Origin: JAQUOA01 sp037443785
GTDB taxonomy: Bacteria; Bacteroidota; Ignavibacteria; UBA10030; UBA8401
NCBI GenBank assembly: GCA_037443785.1
Contig: JBBINR010000015.1
Span: forward strand, 1 to 64,000
Direction: 5' to 3'
DNA length: 64,000 bases
The position numbers and the translations under genes were made by a program. The notes beneath the pieces are model-generated. The model was not told where the DNA came from. It made no database searches and saw only the letters and a program-made list of their open reading frames with translations. Within the stretch, counting starts at the first letter, position 1. Every line of letters starts with the position of its first letter. This document shows positions 20,901 through 28,653 of this stretch, piece by piece.

Positions 20901-23891
20901 AATCGTAGCCGTTACCGTACGCGCAGTGCCCGGTGTTGTTCCCTGCCATCCCATGTAGTATGTTCCGCCCCCTGCATTCGTCACGCTTGTAGTTGCAGAA
21001 CCGGCGGATGTTCCATCCGATAACAGCGAAAAAAGATCGGAAGAGCACGTTGCAGTGTATGCTTCGCCTTTGTCGTTCTTCAAATAGAGATAAAAATAAA
21101 TTGTCGAACTCGGAACCGTCTTTCCGTTTGTCGCCAGTACATCAATAGTGGAAAGCGAAAGAGAAACCGGGCGGGCAGTAACGCTGACAGTTGAAGGAAA
21201 TGAATTTACTTGCTGATACGACGATGTACCGGAATTATAAATAGATGAAATAACCGCAGTCCCCGTACTGACTGTCAGCCCAATCAATTTGCATGAATAG
21301 GTTCCATTTTGATTGTCAACAACGTCGGTAAGATATGCCTTGCCGTTGTTCATCGGATTCACACTTCCGAATATTTCGATCTTCACATTCAATCCGCCGG
21401 TTGTAATATTATTTCCGGAACCATCTTTCACCTGCAGAGTTACCGTTGTGGTATCATACTTTAAAATTGAACTCGATGCGACACTGAGAACTGAGTTTGA
21501 TGTGGAAAATGTTCCGGTAATGACAGTTACCGTCGGAAGCGAAGTTTGAATCGTATCTGTCCCGATCCTTGCGCTGATATTTTTTGCAGTGCCGGCTGTT
21601 GAGGCAGTAAATGTTGTGCTGTATGTTCCGCTTCCGTTATCGGTCACAGAGCCGAACGATCCGCTGCTTGTTCCCGAACCGTTTAAAAAGAATGTCACTC
21701 CGCTCAGTCCGCCTGTTGTAAGCGTGTCATTATTCACATCTCTTGCGTAAAATGTTACGGTTGCCGTTGCACCGGCAGCAACAATCGGACGAGAAATGGA
21801 AACAGTGGAGTGTGCAACTGAATTCGATCCGCCGGCAACTGTTACCGTTGGGAGCGTTGAAGTGATTTGTGTACCGCCGACAGAGGCGGTGACATTTTTC
21901 GCCGTGCCGACATTCGTTCCCGTAAATGTTGCAGAGTAAGCGCCGCCCCCATCGTCCGATACCGAGCCGAATGTTCCGCTGCTTGTTCCACTACCCGCAA
22001 GCGAAAACAAAACTGTTTGACCTGAAACATTCACACTATTTCCGCTTTTGTCTTTCAACTGCAACGCAACAGGAGTCGTAGCGTTCTTTGCGATCGACGG
22101 CGTTGTAACATTCACCAATGATTGCGACAATGAATATGGGAGAATGGAATTTTTCAATATCGAAATTTCATCCGGTGATTTTACAGAAACGATATCCGGT
22201 TTTCCATCACCATTGAGATCGCCAACAGCAATCACGTTGGGAAAAGTGATCGACGTGAGATAATGAATCGGCGATGCAAACGAAATCGTGCCGGACGATC
22301 CGGTGTTTCTCGCAATCTTGAATCCGCTTGCTCCTTCGCATCCCCACACAAGATCAGGTTTTCCGTCGCCGTCAATGTCCGATACTTGCATCGAATTGTA
22401 GGCATTCGGAAATGAAATCTCTATCGGATCTGAAAATGTAAGATCATCCGAAGGACTGGTATTTCTCCGCACCAAAATTTTATTGAGATCCTGAACTTGA
22501 TATGCGATATCAGGTTTTGCATCGCCGTCAAAATCCGCTACGACGACACGCTCAGCGCGCGAATCAACGGGCCAATTGCGGATCGGAAGAAAACTTGTTC
22601 CATCTCCCATCGCGTTGACGAGCACCGTTACCATTCCCTGATGTGAATACGCATTAAAATTTCCCGCCACAACAATATCCGTTGTATCGTTCCCGTCAAA
22701 ATCTGCGGCGGCAATACTGTAGATGTCGAGTTGATTTTGAAACACGGGATCGAGAATTTCAAGATCGGTTGCGAGCGAAAAAGAACTGCCGTTGTTGATA
22801 AACACACAAAGCCGACCGTGCACATCTATCGCCGGATTTCCGGAATACACAATGGCAATATCGGGTTTGCCATCGTTATTGAAATCGGCAACCACTGCAT
22901 CGTTCGCGTTCATGTTAGACAAATAATCCGGGACCCACACGGAGTGATTGTCAGGAAAACCATTCGGCATCGAACCTGCGCCGCCATTGAATGGAAGACT
23001 TCCGCCCATCGCTTTCGCTCTGCCAGCTCCTCGCCCGCCGAGCGCCGTGAAGAGAGCGCCGATCAGCGCATTGTGGATCGTTCCTTTGATCATCTGCCAC
23101 GAGCCGCCGGTCATGTCGGGATTCAAAAATTCCTGCCAATGCTGGAATGACGGTGTGCCGGGAAAACCAATATTGCGCTGCACGCTGACGCCGTATTGCG
23201 TTACAACAACGAAATCGGTTACGCCGTCGCCGTCAAAATCCGCAGGGATAATTTTTTTCGGATCGGTCGGACGATTATCTTCTGTGCCGAAATAATTTTT
23301 CCGCGGAACAGACGGAGTAGGGATTTCTATTTTCGATGCAAATGAAAAATTGCCGGATGAACTTGTGTTTTGCAGATAAGAGATTGTCCGCGTTTCGAGT
23401 GGAGATGAGAATGAGCGGGTAAAGAGAAGATCGAGCTTCCCGTCATTATTCATATCTATCATCAACGGACGAAGCGGCGTGCCGGTAAGATTGATCGTTT
23501 GATCAACAGTGAGCGATGATGCATCGAGATCGCCGGCAGAGAATGACGGAGTGAAAAAATTTTTTGAAATTGCTGTTTTGTTTATTCCAATTACCGTGAC
23601 ACTTATCGTACCGTACGTTGCATTGATCGGAACGGTAACGGATAGCGATGTGCTGCTTGCCGTAGTGACGGTTCCTTTTCCCGCGCCAAAGTACACGATA
23701 TTATTCGCCGCTGTGGAATTAAAATTTGTTCCGCTGATCGTTACCGTGCTTCCGGCAGATGCAGAAGCGGGGCTGAATGATGTGATGGTTGGAACTTGTG
23801 CGCGAAGAATGCTGGCGACAAAGATGAAAAGATAAAAAATAATTCTGAAGTAAGTCTTCAGAATCACTACGGTGTATCGAATGAATCTCAT
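17991..23891 (-). CDS. T9SS-exported FG-GAP/invasin/beta-helix protein (1966 aa), output of cassette C
   Basis: A long signal peptide ends near residue 32. Next is an IPT/TIG domain (about 33-115), then seven FG-GAP units with loops such as DFDGDGVTD and DLNGDGKPD, giving one seven-bladed propeller. Between units 2 and 3 sits a Gly/Ala-rich insert (starting GALFTALGGRGAGR). Four invasin/filamin-like Ig repeats follow (FGSVxDxGxGxYxxTFT), then two FN3-like domains, then a right-handed parallel beta-helix with GGGMYN-type turns (Pmp/choice-of-anchor-Q like). The C-terminus has the LPVELF linker and a sorting domain with QNYPNPFNP. The ATG overlaps the CheY-C stop (ATGA) and has ribosome site GAGGAGA. 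An adhesin-like role is inferred from the domains. Confidence 0.92.
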   Translation of the reverse strand: MRFIRYTVVILKTYFRIIFYLFIFVASILRAQVPTITSFSPASASAGSTVTISGTNFNSTAANNIVYFGAGKGTVTTASSTSLSVTVPINATYGTISVTVIGINKTAISKNFFTPSFSAGDLDASSLTVDQTINLTGTPLRPLMIDMNNDGKLDLLFTRSFSSPLETRTISYLQNTSSSGNFSFASKIEIPTPSVPRKNYFGTEDNRPTDPKKIIPADFDGDGVTDFVVVTQYGVSVQRNIGFPGTPSFQHWQEFLNPDMTGGSWQMIKGTIHNALIGALFTALGGRGAGRAKAMGGSLPFNGGAGSMPNGFPDNHSVWVPDYLSNMNANDAVVADFNNDGKPDIAIVYSGNPAIDVHGRLCVFINNGSSFSLATDLEILDPVFQNQLDIYSIAAADFDGNDTTDIVVAGNFNAYSHQGMVTVLVNAMGDGTSFLPIRNWPVDSRAERVVVADFDGDAKPDIAYQVQDLNKILVRRNTSPSDDLTFSDPIEISFPNAYNSMQVSDIDGDGKPDLVWGCEGASGFKIARNTGSSGTISFASPIHYLTSITFPNVIAVGDLNGDGKPDIVSVKSPDEISILKNSILPYSLSQSLVNVTTPSIAKNATTPVALQLKDKSGNSVNVSGQTVLFSLAGSGTSSGTFGSVSDDGGGAYSATFTGTNVGTAKNVTASVGGTQITSTLPTVTVAGGSNSVAHSTVSISRPIVAAGATATVTFYARDVNNDTLTTGGLSGVTFFLNGSGTSSGSFGSVTDNGSGTYSTTFTASTAGTAKNISARIGTDTIQTSLPTVTVITGTFSTSNSVLSVASSSILKYDTTTVTLQVKDGSGNNITTGGLNVKIEIFGSVNPMNNGKAYLTDVVDNQNGTYSCKLIGLTVSTGTAVISSIYNSGTSSYQQVNSFPSTVSVTARPVSLSLSTIDVLATNGKTVPSSTIYFYLYLKNDKGEAYTATCSSDLFSLLSDGTSAGSATTSVTNAGGGTYYMGWQGTTPGTARTVTATIDGNSVTSSLPTITVVPFGPGITYPGFGEQAVPVDTIFYWGASSGATSYRVQVVADSLNGTALIDTSGVTGTSLSVSGLQNYRVHFVRVMAMNSGIESNIWAERQFTTILPDVMPLYPPDRESNTSSPVPFSWASTNGASTFRFQIATDTGFVSLVTDEDTITQTIDTVKGLVAGTKYFWRVKAAGGGGTSSFSPTFSFTTSTSQNGASIYYVKAIGDDNASGTSWANAFATVTKALSVASAGTQIWVASGTYKPTATTDRSISFELKNGVALYGGFSGTETNLSQRNGQTNVTILSGDIDGDATLAGNSYHVVNASNTFASSVLDGFTITGGNADGWQRGGGIYCSTGYPILSNLTISNSYANDIGGGMYNVLGNPTLTNVTFTSNTSGDKGGGMYNERGKPVFINCSFIGNSAIDGGGVWNGNYNYPNTSNADFTNVMFKNNSSSHFGGGMYTEYSNPTFRNILFHNNSSGAGGGIYATQGTITVANTTFSNNAASGSVPTSGGGVYSWQATIDFKNTIFWGNTNNQVFNGMGSSSRFYNSLVQNGMPSAGGFGVDNAYGGFDADSGGNVYADPLFVNAASGDVRISTGSPAIDAGDNSLVTAISDIGGYPRIIGKKVDMGAFEYQSANDATGNSVTSNDSLYQFGNTKVNLNFSGIAPGKKVIAFASHYLTSPDSIGFTGTAPSFVSSFRWIIAQTGDVFSSASIVLSDVSTYPGVSDPSTLSIYHRSTPGSGNFSPLTTTYDAVTDKLTATTTTFSEFVIGSDNNALPVELFNLTVTANRLNAELKWKTATEANNYGFEIERAAISALPLANSQQLNAKSWFKAGFIEGNGTINSPKQYSFTDRNLKVGKYSYRLKQIDRDGKFKYTQAIEVQVGTVPKVFALEQNYPNPFNPTTTIGFTIQTTGLTTMKIYDVIGREAATLVNENLEAGVYHQYTFDASKLSSGIYFARLQSGDKVQLKKMLLIK

Positions 23892-24235
23892 AATTTTCTC
23901 CTCACAATTGAATTGATCTCCCCAAGATTTTCTTTCGAAACGAAAGCGTATGCCCCTGCATTCTTTGCAGCTTTTTCAAAAAATTTATCATCGTGCGCGG
24001 TGACGATAACTATTTTTGCGTTATGGTCGAATGCTATAATGCTCCTTGTTGCGGTGATTCCATCCATTTCTTTCATTTCAATATCCATCAATACCCAGTC
24101 TGGATGAAACTGACTGTACAACTCAACGGCATACTTTCCGTCATCGCATTCTACACACTCGTCTTCATCCCGTATGACGATACTCTTCAGTGTCTCCCGC
24201 ATTGCTCTATTATCATCAACAATAAGAAATTTCAT
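23888..24235 (-). CDS. CheY-like single-domain response regulator, cassette C
   Basis: This lone receiver of about 115 residues has D7-D8, phospho-acceptor D51 in WVLMDIEMK, switch Thr in VIVTAHDD and Lys in FVSKENL. It is very close to the paralogue of cassette D (both MKFLIVDDNR, MRETLK, WVLMDI). I chose ATG 24235 because it aligns with the paralogues; ATG 24244 (MASMKF) is an alternative. The 4-nt overlap with the secreted-protein gene indicates translational coupling. No output domain is present. Confidence 0.9.
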   Translation of the reverse strand: MKFLIVDDNRAMRETLKSIVIRDEDECVECDDGKYAVELYSQFHPDWVLMDIEMKEMDGITATRSIIAFDHNAKIVIVTAHDDKFFEKAAKNAGAYAFVSKENLGEINSIVRRKL

Positions 24236-24293
24236 CGATGCCATTTTTCTACAATAATTTTTTGCTTGAGAGAAATTAGAAAGGAACAGTGGG

Positions 24294-24341
24294 GAAAGAT
24301 ATCCGTACGAACACACTTTTGCTCGTGCGTAAACGCACGGG
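24294..24341 (-). promoter_or_regulatory. Candidate operator and -7 box of cassette C
   Basis: Read on the minus strand, CCCGTGCGT-TT-ACGCACGAG (24341-24322) has arms matching at 8 of 9 positions. After 20 nt a TATCTTTC box follows (24301-24294), close to the Bacteroidota TAnnTTTG consensus. The repeat is centred about 96 bp before the CheY-C start. It would sit near -45 of a transcript, the usual place for an activator. Confidence 0.55.
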
Positions 24342-24356
24342 AAGATAGATCGTTGT

Positions 24357-24440
24357 CCTGCCCGCCGGCAGACGGGAATGTTTCTATCGGGTATCCATCA
24401 ATGAATTACAGCCAAAAGTATGCGGGAATGACAATAAAAA
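24357..24440. repeat. Intergenic repeat remnants between RR-C and CheY-C
   Basis: This stretch holds CCTGCCCGCCGGCAGACGGG (24357-24376) and a degenerate GCGGGAATGACAA (24422-24434). Sequences of this look recur in intergenic DNA of Bacteroidota and Chlorobi-group genomes, as I know them. No coding sequence is seen here. It lengthens the spacer to 208 nt, the largest of the four CheY cassettes. Confidence 0.45.
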
Positions 24441-24443
24441 AAT

Positions 24444-25094
24444 TTATTCCAGCTCGGCTTTGTGTTGGAGGGCGAATTTTATGACAGCGTTGGAGGATTG
24501 AAGATTGAGCTTTTTGGCAATATTAACGCGGTGATTTTCGACCGTTCGTTTGCTGATAAAGAGCGCATCAGCAATTTCCTGATTCGATTTGAGATCGGCA
24601 ATTCCTTTCATGACGCGAATTTCAGTCGGAGTAAGTTCTTTCAATATTCCCGCGGATTGATTATTCAATACAGATTTTTTCTGCAAAAGCACTTCGGCAA
24701 GCGTTGGACTGAGATAATGACGATCATCTCTTACAGCGGCAACTGCGCGCAGAATTTCAGATACAGCGGAATCTTTCAAAAGATATCCCTTCACTCCCGC
24801 ATCCATTGCATCGAGAAAAACTTTTTTGTCTTCGAGCATTGTCAGCAAAATAATTTTTGTTTCTGAATGTATTGCCGATGCCCGCCGAGCAATTTCTAGT
24901 CCGGTCATTTTCGGCATGTTGATATCCAGAATTGCAATATTCGGCTTGAGGTCGGATAATTTTCGAAATGCATCTTCGCCATCTTCTGCTTCCGCAATAA
25001 TAGTCAGCGTTGGCTCTTTTGCAAGCACCTGCCGAACTCCCGAACGAAAAATCGGATGATCATCTGCAATGAGTATGGTTAAATTGTCAGTCAT
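24444..25094 (-). CDS. NarL/FixJ-family response regulator, cassette C
   Basis: This 216-residue protein has a receiver with D11-D12, phospho-acceptor D57 in IAILDINMP and Lys in GYLLKDSA. A LuxR/GerE helix-turn-helix occupies about 154-216 (LTPTEIRVMK, NQEIADALFISKRTVENHR). Unlike the other cassettes it does not abut its kinase: 302 nt of repeat-bearing DNA separates them, so it may have its own promoter or depend on read-through. It is the presumed activator of CheY-C and the 1966-residue protein. Confidence 0.94.
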   Translation of the reverse strand: MTDNLTILIADDHPIFRSGVRQVLAKEPTLTIIAEAEDGEDAFRKLSDLKPNIAILDINMPKMTGLEIARRASAIHSETKIILLTMLEDKKVFLDAMDAGVKGYLLKDSAVSEILRAVAAVRDDRHYLSPTLAEVLLQKKSVLNNQSAGILKELTPTEIRVMKGIADLKSNQEIADALFISKRTVENHRVNIAKKLNLQSSNAVIKFALQHKAELE

Positions 25095-25396
25095 AAGAGG
25101 ATATCCATAGATTATTATTTTCGTTCCGCGATTTCAGTCGGAAATAAGATGAAAGAGCTTTTACAAAAATTGTATTTGAAATATAACGACGTATATCCGC
25201 CTTTTTATTCATTGAGACGTCTGAAAAATTGTCTATAGACAAGTAAAAGTCACACTGAGCGTAGTCGAAGTGTGATAATTTGAGCTGAATCATGGTTCGA
25301 CTTCGCTCACCATGACAAACTCACGAGTTTTTCAGATGCCTCTCATTATAATTAATAATGGATTCCTGCCAGAAATTTGCGAGAATGATATCAAAG
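25095..25396. repeat. 302-nt non-coding spacer with intergenic repeats
   Basis: No convincing gene lies here. A short open frame overlaps a repeat and shows no family match. Three elements are visible. The first is TCACACT...AGTGTGA (25250-25275), around the core GAGCGTAGTCGA. The second is CATGGT...ACCATG (25291-25314), around TCGACTTCGCTC. The third is a degenerate GGATTCCTGCC...GAGAATGA element (25360-25388). Similar tags are scattered between genes in many Bacteroidota and Chlorobi-group genomes. It splits kinase C from RR-C, which are coupled in the other cassettes, so it looks like an insertion. Confidence 0.55.
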
Positions 25397-28300
25397 TCAA
25401 ATTGGCACAGTCAATCGAATTTTTGTCCCTTCCCCTTGTCGTGAATCAATGTGCAACTCGCCGCGAAGAATATGTGCACGTTCTTTCATACTGCTCATGC
25501 CGAACCCGCGCTGCGGTTCGTTGCTCAGATTAATTCCAATGCCGTTATCGTGTATTATAACACTCAAAATTTTATTTTCTTTTTTTATTTCCACCACAAC
25601 ATCCGTTGCTCCGGAATGTTTTAAAATATTGTTCAAGCATTCCTGAACAATGCGGAAAAGATTGATCTCATTCTCTTTCGTCAAAGTGTTATTGATGTCG
25701 ACAATGCGAATCGTAAAATTCATACGTGATGATTCAGCGATCGTTTCGAGCATCGACTCCAATGCAGCCGTCAATCCTAACTGATCCAATTGTATCGGAC
25801 GAAGATTGCGGGATATCTCGCGTACATTTTTCAGCGATGTGGAAATATATTCGATGACATCTTTTACTCCGGAAGATTTCACTTCCGTTTCCGATTCGAA
25901 CAACAATTTGTTTTTAATGATGAGCAGATCCTGTCCGACGCTGTCATGCAGTTCTGCCGCAATACGCTGCCGTTCTTGTTCCTGCGATTGGATCAACTGA
26001 CGGGAGAATTCTTGCTGTAAAAGATTTTTCTTTTTCAACGCCGAGACACGCCGGAAATAAATGAACGGTCCGATGGATAAAAATCCAATTACAAGAATTC
26101 CTCTGAACCACCATGTACCCCACCATGGCGGTGTGATGATGACAACTAACGCCGCACCTTTTTCATTCCAAATGCCGTCGTTGTTCGACCCCTTCACGCG
26201 GAAAATATATTCACCCGGACCGATATTCGTGTAGGTTGCTTCCCGTTTCGTTCCTGCCTGCAGCCATTGTGCGTCAAAACCTTCAAGCATGTACGCATAG
26301 CAGTTCTTCGACGGATTCGTATAATCCAGCGACGCAAAACTAAAGCTGAAGACCGCATCGCTGTATGAAAGTTCGAGCGTATCGAGTTCCGAAATTTCTT
26401 TATTCACGAATTTCATTTTTTTTCCATCCATTAGCGGAACACTGTTAACAGTGATTTCCGTAAGCACAACCGGCGGGACGTACGAATTATTTACGATACG
26501 TTCCGGACGAAAAATGTTAAAGCCGTTGATACCGCCAAACAACAATTCTCCGCTGTGCAGTTTAAGCGCCGCCCCCATGTTGAATTCGTTGCTTTGCAAG
26601 CCGTCGCCAATGTCGTAATTGCGGAATATTCCGGCGTGGACATCGAATCGCGACAATCCTTTATTTGTGCTGATCCAAAGATCGCCGGTGTTGTCTTCGA
26701 GAACAGAATAAATCACTTCATTCGGAAGCCCGTCTTTCATCGTGTACACAGTGAACGTTTCACTCTTCGGGTCGAAGCGATTTAATCCGCCATACGTGCC
26801 GAGCCAGAGTATTCCTGATTTGTCTTCAATAATCGAAGTGATTTTATCATCGCTGATGCTGTTCGGATTGTTCGCATCATGACGAAATCGAACAAAATTA
26901 TTTTTCTCCGGAATAAATTTATTCAACCCACCGCCGGCAGTGCCAACCCATAAAGTTCCGGCGTGATCTTCACACAGCGACCATACGGTATTGTCGGCGA
27001 TGCTGTTCGGATTATTCGGCTGAAATTGATAGTGAGTAAATGATTGCTTTTTCCTATCGAACCGATTTAATCCGTCGAGCAATGTCCCAATAAACATTTC
27101 TCCCGAATGCATTGTGTGAATTGACCAAATCGTATTGCCGCTGATCGATGATGGGATTTTTTTTTGGTAACAGAAGTATTCGTAAGAAATATTTTCATCG
27201 GAAGAAATCTTCATATGAATCAATCCGTTGCCGTTGCTGCCAAGCCACAATCCTGATATTGCGGCTTGATTTTCTTTTTCCAACACCCAGATCGTGTTGG
27301 TTCCGCCACGATTGCGAAACGCGTTTTTTCCTTCCATCTGTGTTAATTGATTTGTTATGCGGTCGTATTTCATCATTCCTTCCTGCGTTGCGACCCAAAT
27401 CATGCCGGATGGATCTTCAGCGAACGAGCGTATTTTATTCCATCCGCCATTTTTAATTTTCCCCGGAGCAATTGCAACACGACGGAAACGTGTTTGTCTT
27501 GAAGCGTACTTGCTGATGCCGTCATACGTTCCAATCCAAATAATTCTTGTGCGATCTTCAAAAAGAGACAACGCAGTATTTCCACTTAACGAACGGCGGT
27601 CCAGCGAATTATATGTAAAGCGTGTATTTTTTTTTGTATAAGGATTAAACCGGATCAAACCGTTTTTCGTTCCAATCCAAAAATTATTATTGGCATCTTT
27701 TAAAAAGCTTTCTCCCTCCAGCAATTGCGAACGTGATGAAAGGGCGTTTTCGTGAATCCATTTTTTATTTGTCAGATAGAACAATCCTTCAGCAGCCGCG
27801 CACCACAATCTGCCGAGTGTGTCTTCTTCAAACCCGTTCACTGATGTCACAGATATGTCGGTATCATAGCGTGTGAATATTTTCTTCTCACGATCAAATG
27901 TCATAATTGAGCCATACGCACCGATCCATAATTGGCCTGCACGATCTTCATACATCGCGCGAACGATATTTTCTCCCGACTTATCATCTTGTCGGGGATC
28001 GATATAATAACGTGAAAATGTTTTCGTAGTCTGGTGAAATTCGTTCAGACCGTTGACGGTGCCGATCCACATTGTATTGCGACGATCTTCGTAAACATGA
28101 AGAATATAATTGCTGCTGATCGAGCATGAATCATTTTTCGAATATCGAAAATGAGTAAAGCGTCCCCCGCTTGATTCGTACTCATTCAATCCGCCGAATT
28201 GCGTTCCCGCCCACAACACGCCGCGGTGATCCACAAATACTGTGTTGATGTAATTATCGGAAAGAGAAAAAGAATCGGAAGAGGTGTGGCGGTAAATTTT

Positions 28301-28510
28301 AAAATTATATCCGTCGTATCGGTTCAGTCCTTCCTGCGTGGCAAACCAAAGAAATCCTTGCTGGTCCTGTGCAATGGAAAAAACCGAACTCTGCGACAAT
28401 CCTTGTTCCAGGGTAATACGCTCGAAGACGCTTTGGTCTTCTTGGCCGTATAAAACGGAACAAAGGGTAATAAAATGAATACAAAACAATTGGGCACGCG
28501 CTCTTTTCAC
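25397..28510 (-). CDS. Reg_prop/Y_Y_Y periplasmic-sensor histidine kinase, cassette C
   Basis: This protein of 1037 residues starts at GTG 28510 without a clear ribosome site. A signal peptide is followed by EQGLSQSSVFSIAQDQQG and many propeller repeats (FLWFATQEGLNRYDG type). A Y_Y_Y domain ends near residue 795, and a membrane helix lies at about 800-818. The HisKA_3 domain has phospho-His H855 in AAELHDSVGQ. The HATPase domain has NNILKHS, DNGIGI and GFGMSSM. It is most like kinase D. The gene is preceded by a strong terminator that closes cassette D, so its promoter must lie in the roughly 70 nt between them or transcription reads through. Confidence 0.92.
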   Translation of the reverse strand: MKRARAQLFCIHFITLCSVLYGQEDQSVFERITLEQGLSQSSVFSIAQDQQGFLWFATQEGLNRYDGYNFKIYRHTSSDSFSLSDNYINTVFVDHRGVLWAGTQFGGLNEYESSGGRFTHFRYSKNDSCSISSNYILHVYEDRRNTMWIGTVNGLNEFHQTTKTFSRYYIDPRQDDKSGENIVRAMYEDRAGQLWIGAYGSIMTFDREKKIFTRYDTDISVTSVNGFEEDTLGRLWCAAAEGLFYLTNKKWIHENALSSRSQLLEGESFLKDANNNFWIGTKNGLIRFNPYTKKNTRFTYNSLDRRSLSGNTALSLFEDRTRIIWIGTYDGISKYASRQTRFRRVAIAPGKIKNGGWNKIRSFAEDPSGMIWVATQEGMMKYDRITNQLTQMEGKNAFRNRGGTNTIWVLEKENQAAISGLWLGSNGNGLIHMKISSDENISYEYFCYQKKIPSSISGNTIWSIHTMHSGEMFIGTLLDGLNRFDRKKQSFTHYQFQPNNPNSIADNTVWSLCEDHAGTLWVGTAGGGLNKFIPEKNNFVRFRHDANNPNSISDDKITSIIEDKSGILWLGTYGGLNRFDPKSETFTVYTMKDGLPNEVIYSVLEDNTGDLWISTNKGLSRFDVHAGIFRNYDIGDGLQSNEFNMGAALKLHSGELLFGGINGFNIFRPERIVNNSYVPPVVLTEITVNSVPLMDGKKMKFVNKEISELDTLELSYSDAVFSFSFASLDYTNPSKNCYAYMLEGFDAQWLQAGTKREATYTNIGPGEYIFRVKGSNNDGIWNEKGAALVVIITPPWWGTWWFRGILVIGFLSIGPFIYFRRVSALKKKNLLQQEFSRQLIQSQEQERQRIAAELHDSVGQDLLIIKNKLLFESETEVKSSGVKDVIEYISTSLKNVREISRNLRPIQLDQLGLTAALESMLETIAESSRMNFTIRIVDINNTLTKENEINLFRIVQECLNNILKHSGATDVVVEIKKENKILSVIIHDNGIGINLSNEPQRGFGMSSMKERAHILRGELHIDSRQGEGTKIRLTVPI

Positions 28511-28579
28511 AAAAAGAAAATAACTTTACTCAATCATTTAATCCATAGAAATGTGGTTGTTCATAAAGTATATCCAATA

Positions 28580-28623
28580 GAAAATGTAAAAGCGCCGCAG
28601 ATTCATGTATCCGCGGCGCTTTT
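28580..28623 (-). terminator. Intrinsic terminator of cassette D
   Basis: A perfect 11-bp stem (AAAAGCGCCGC / GCGGCGCTTTT, 28588-28598 and 28613-28623) can extend through a GAT/ATC inner pair. On the minus strand it runs into TTTTACATTTT. It lies 30 nt after the cassette D secreted gene. Confidence 0.9.
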
Positions 28624-28653
28624 GATTAATTACTTCCTTTAATAAAGTAAAGA

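Noticed and set aside
25087..25293. Short minus-strand open frame of 68 codons upstream of RR-C
   Set aside because: It runs through the palindromic intergenic tag, has no ribosome site or family resemblance, and overlaps the RR-C start.
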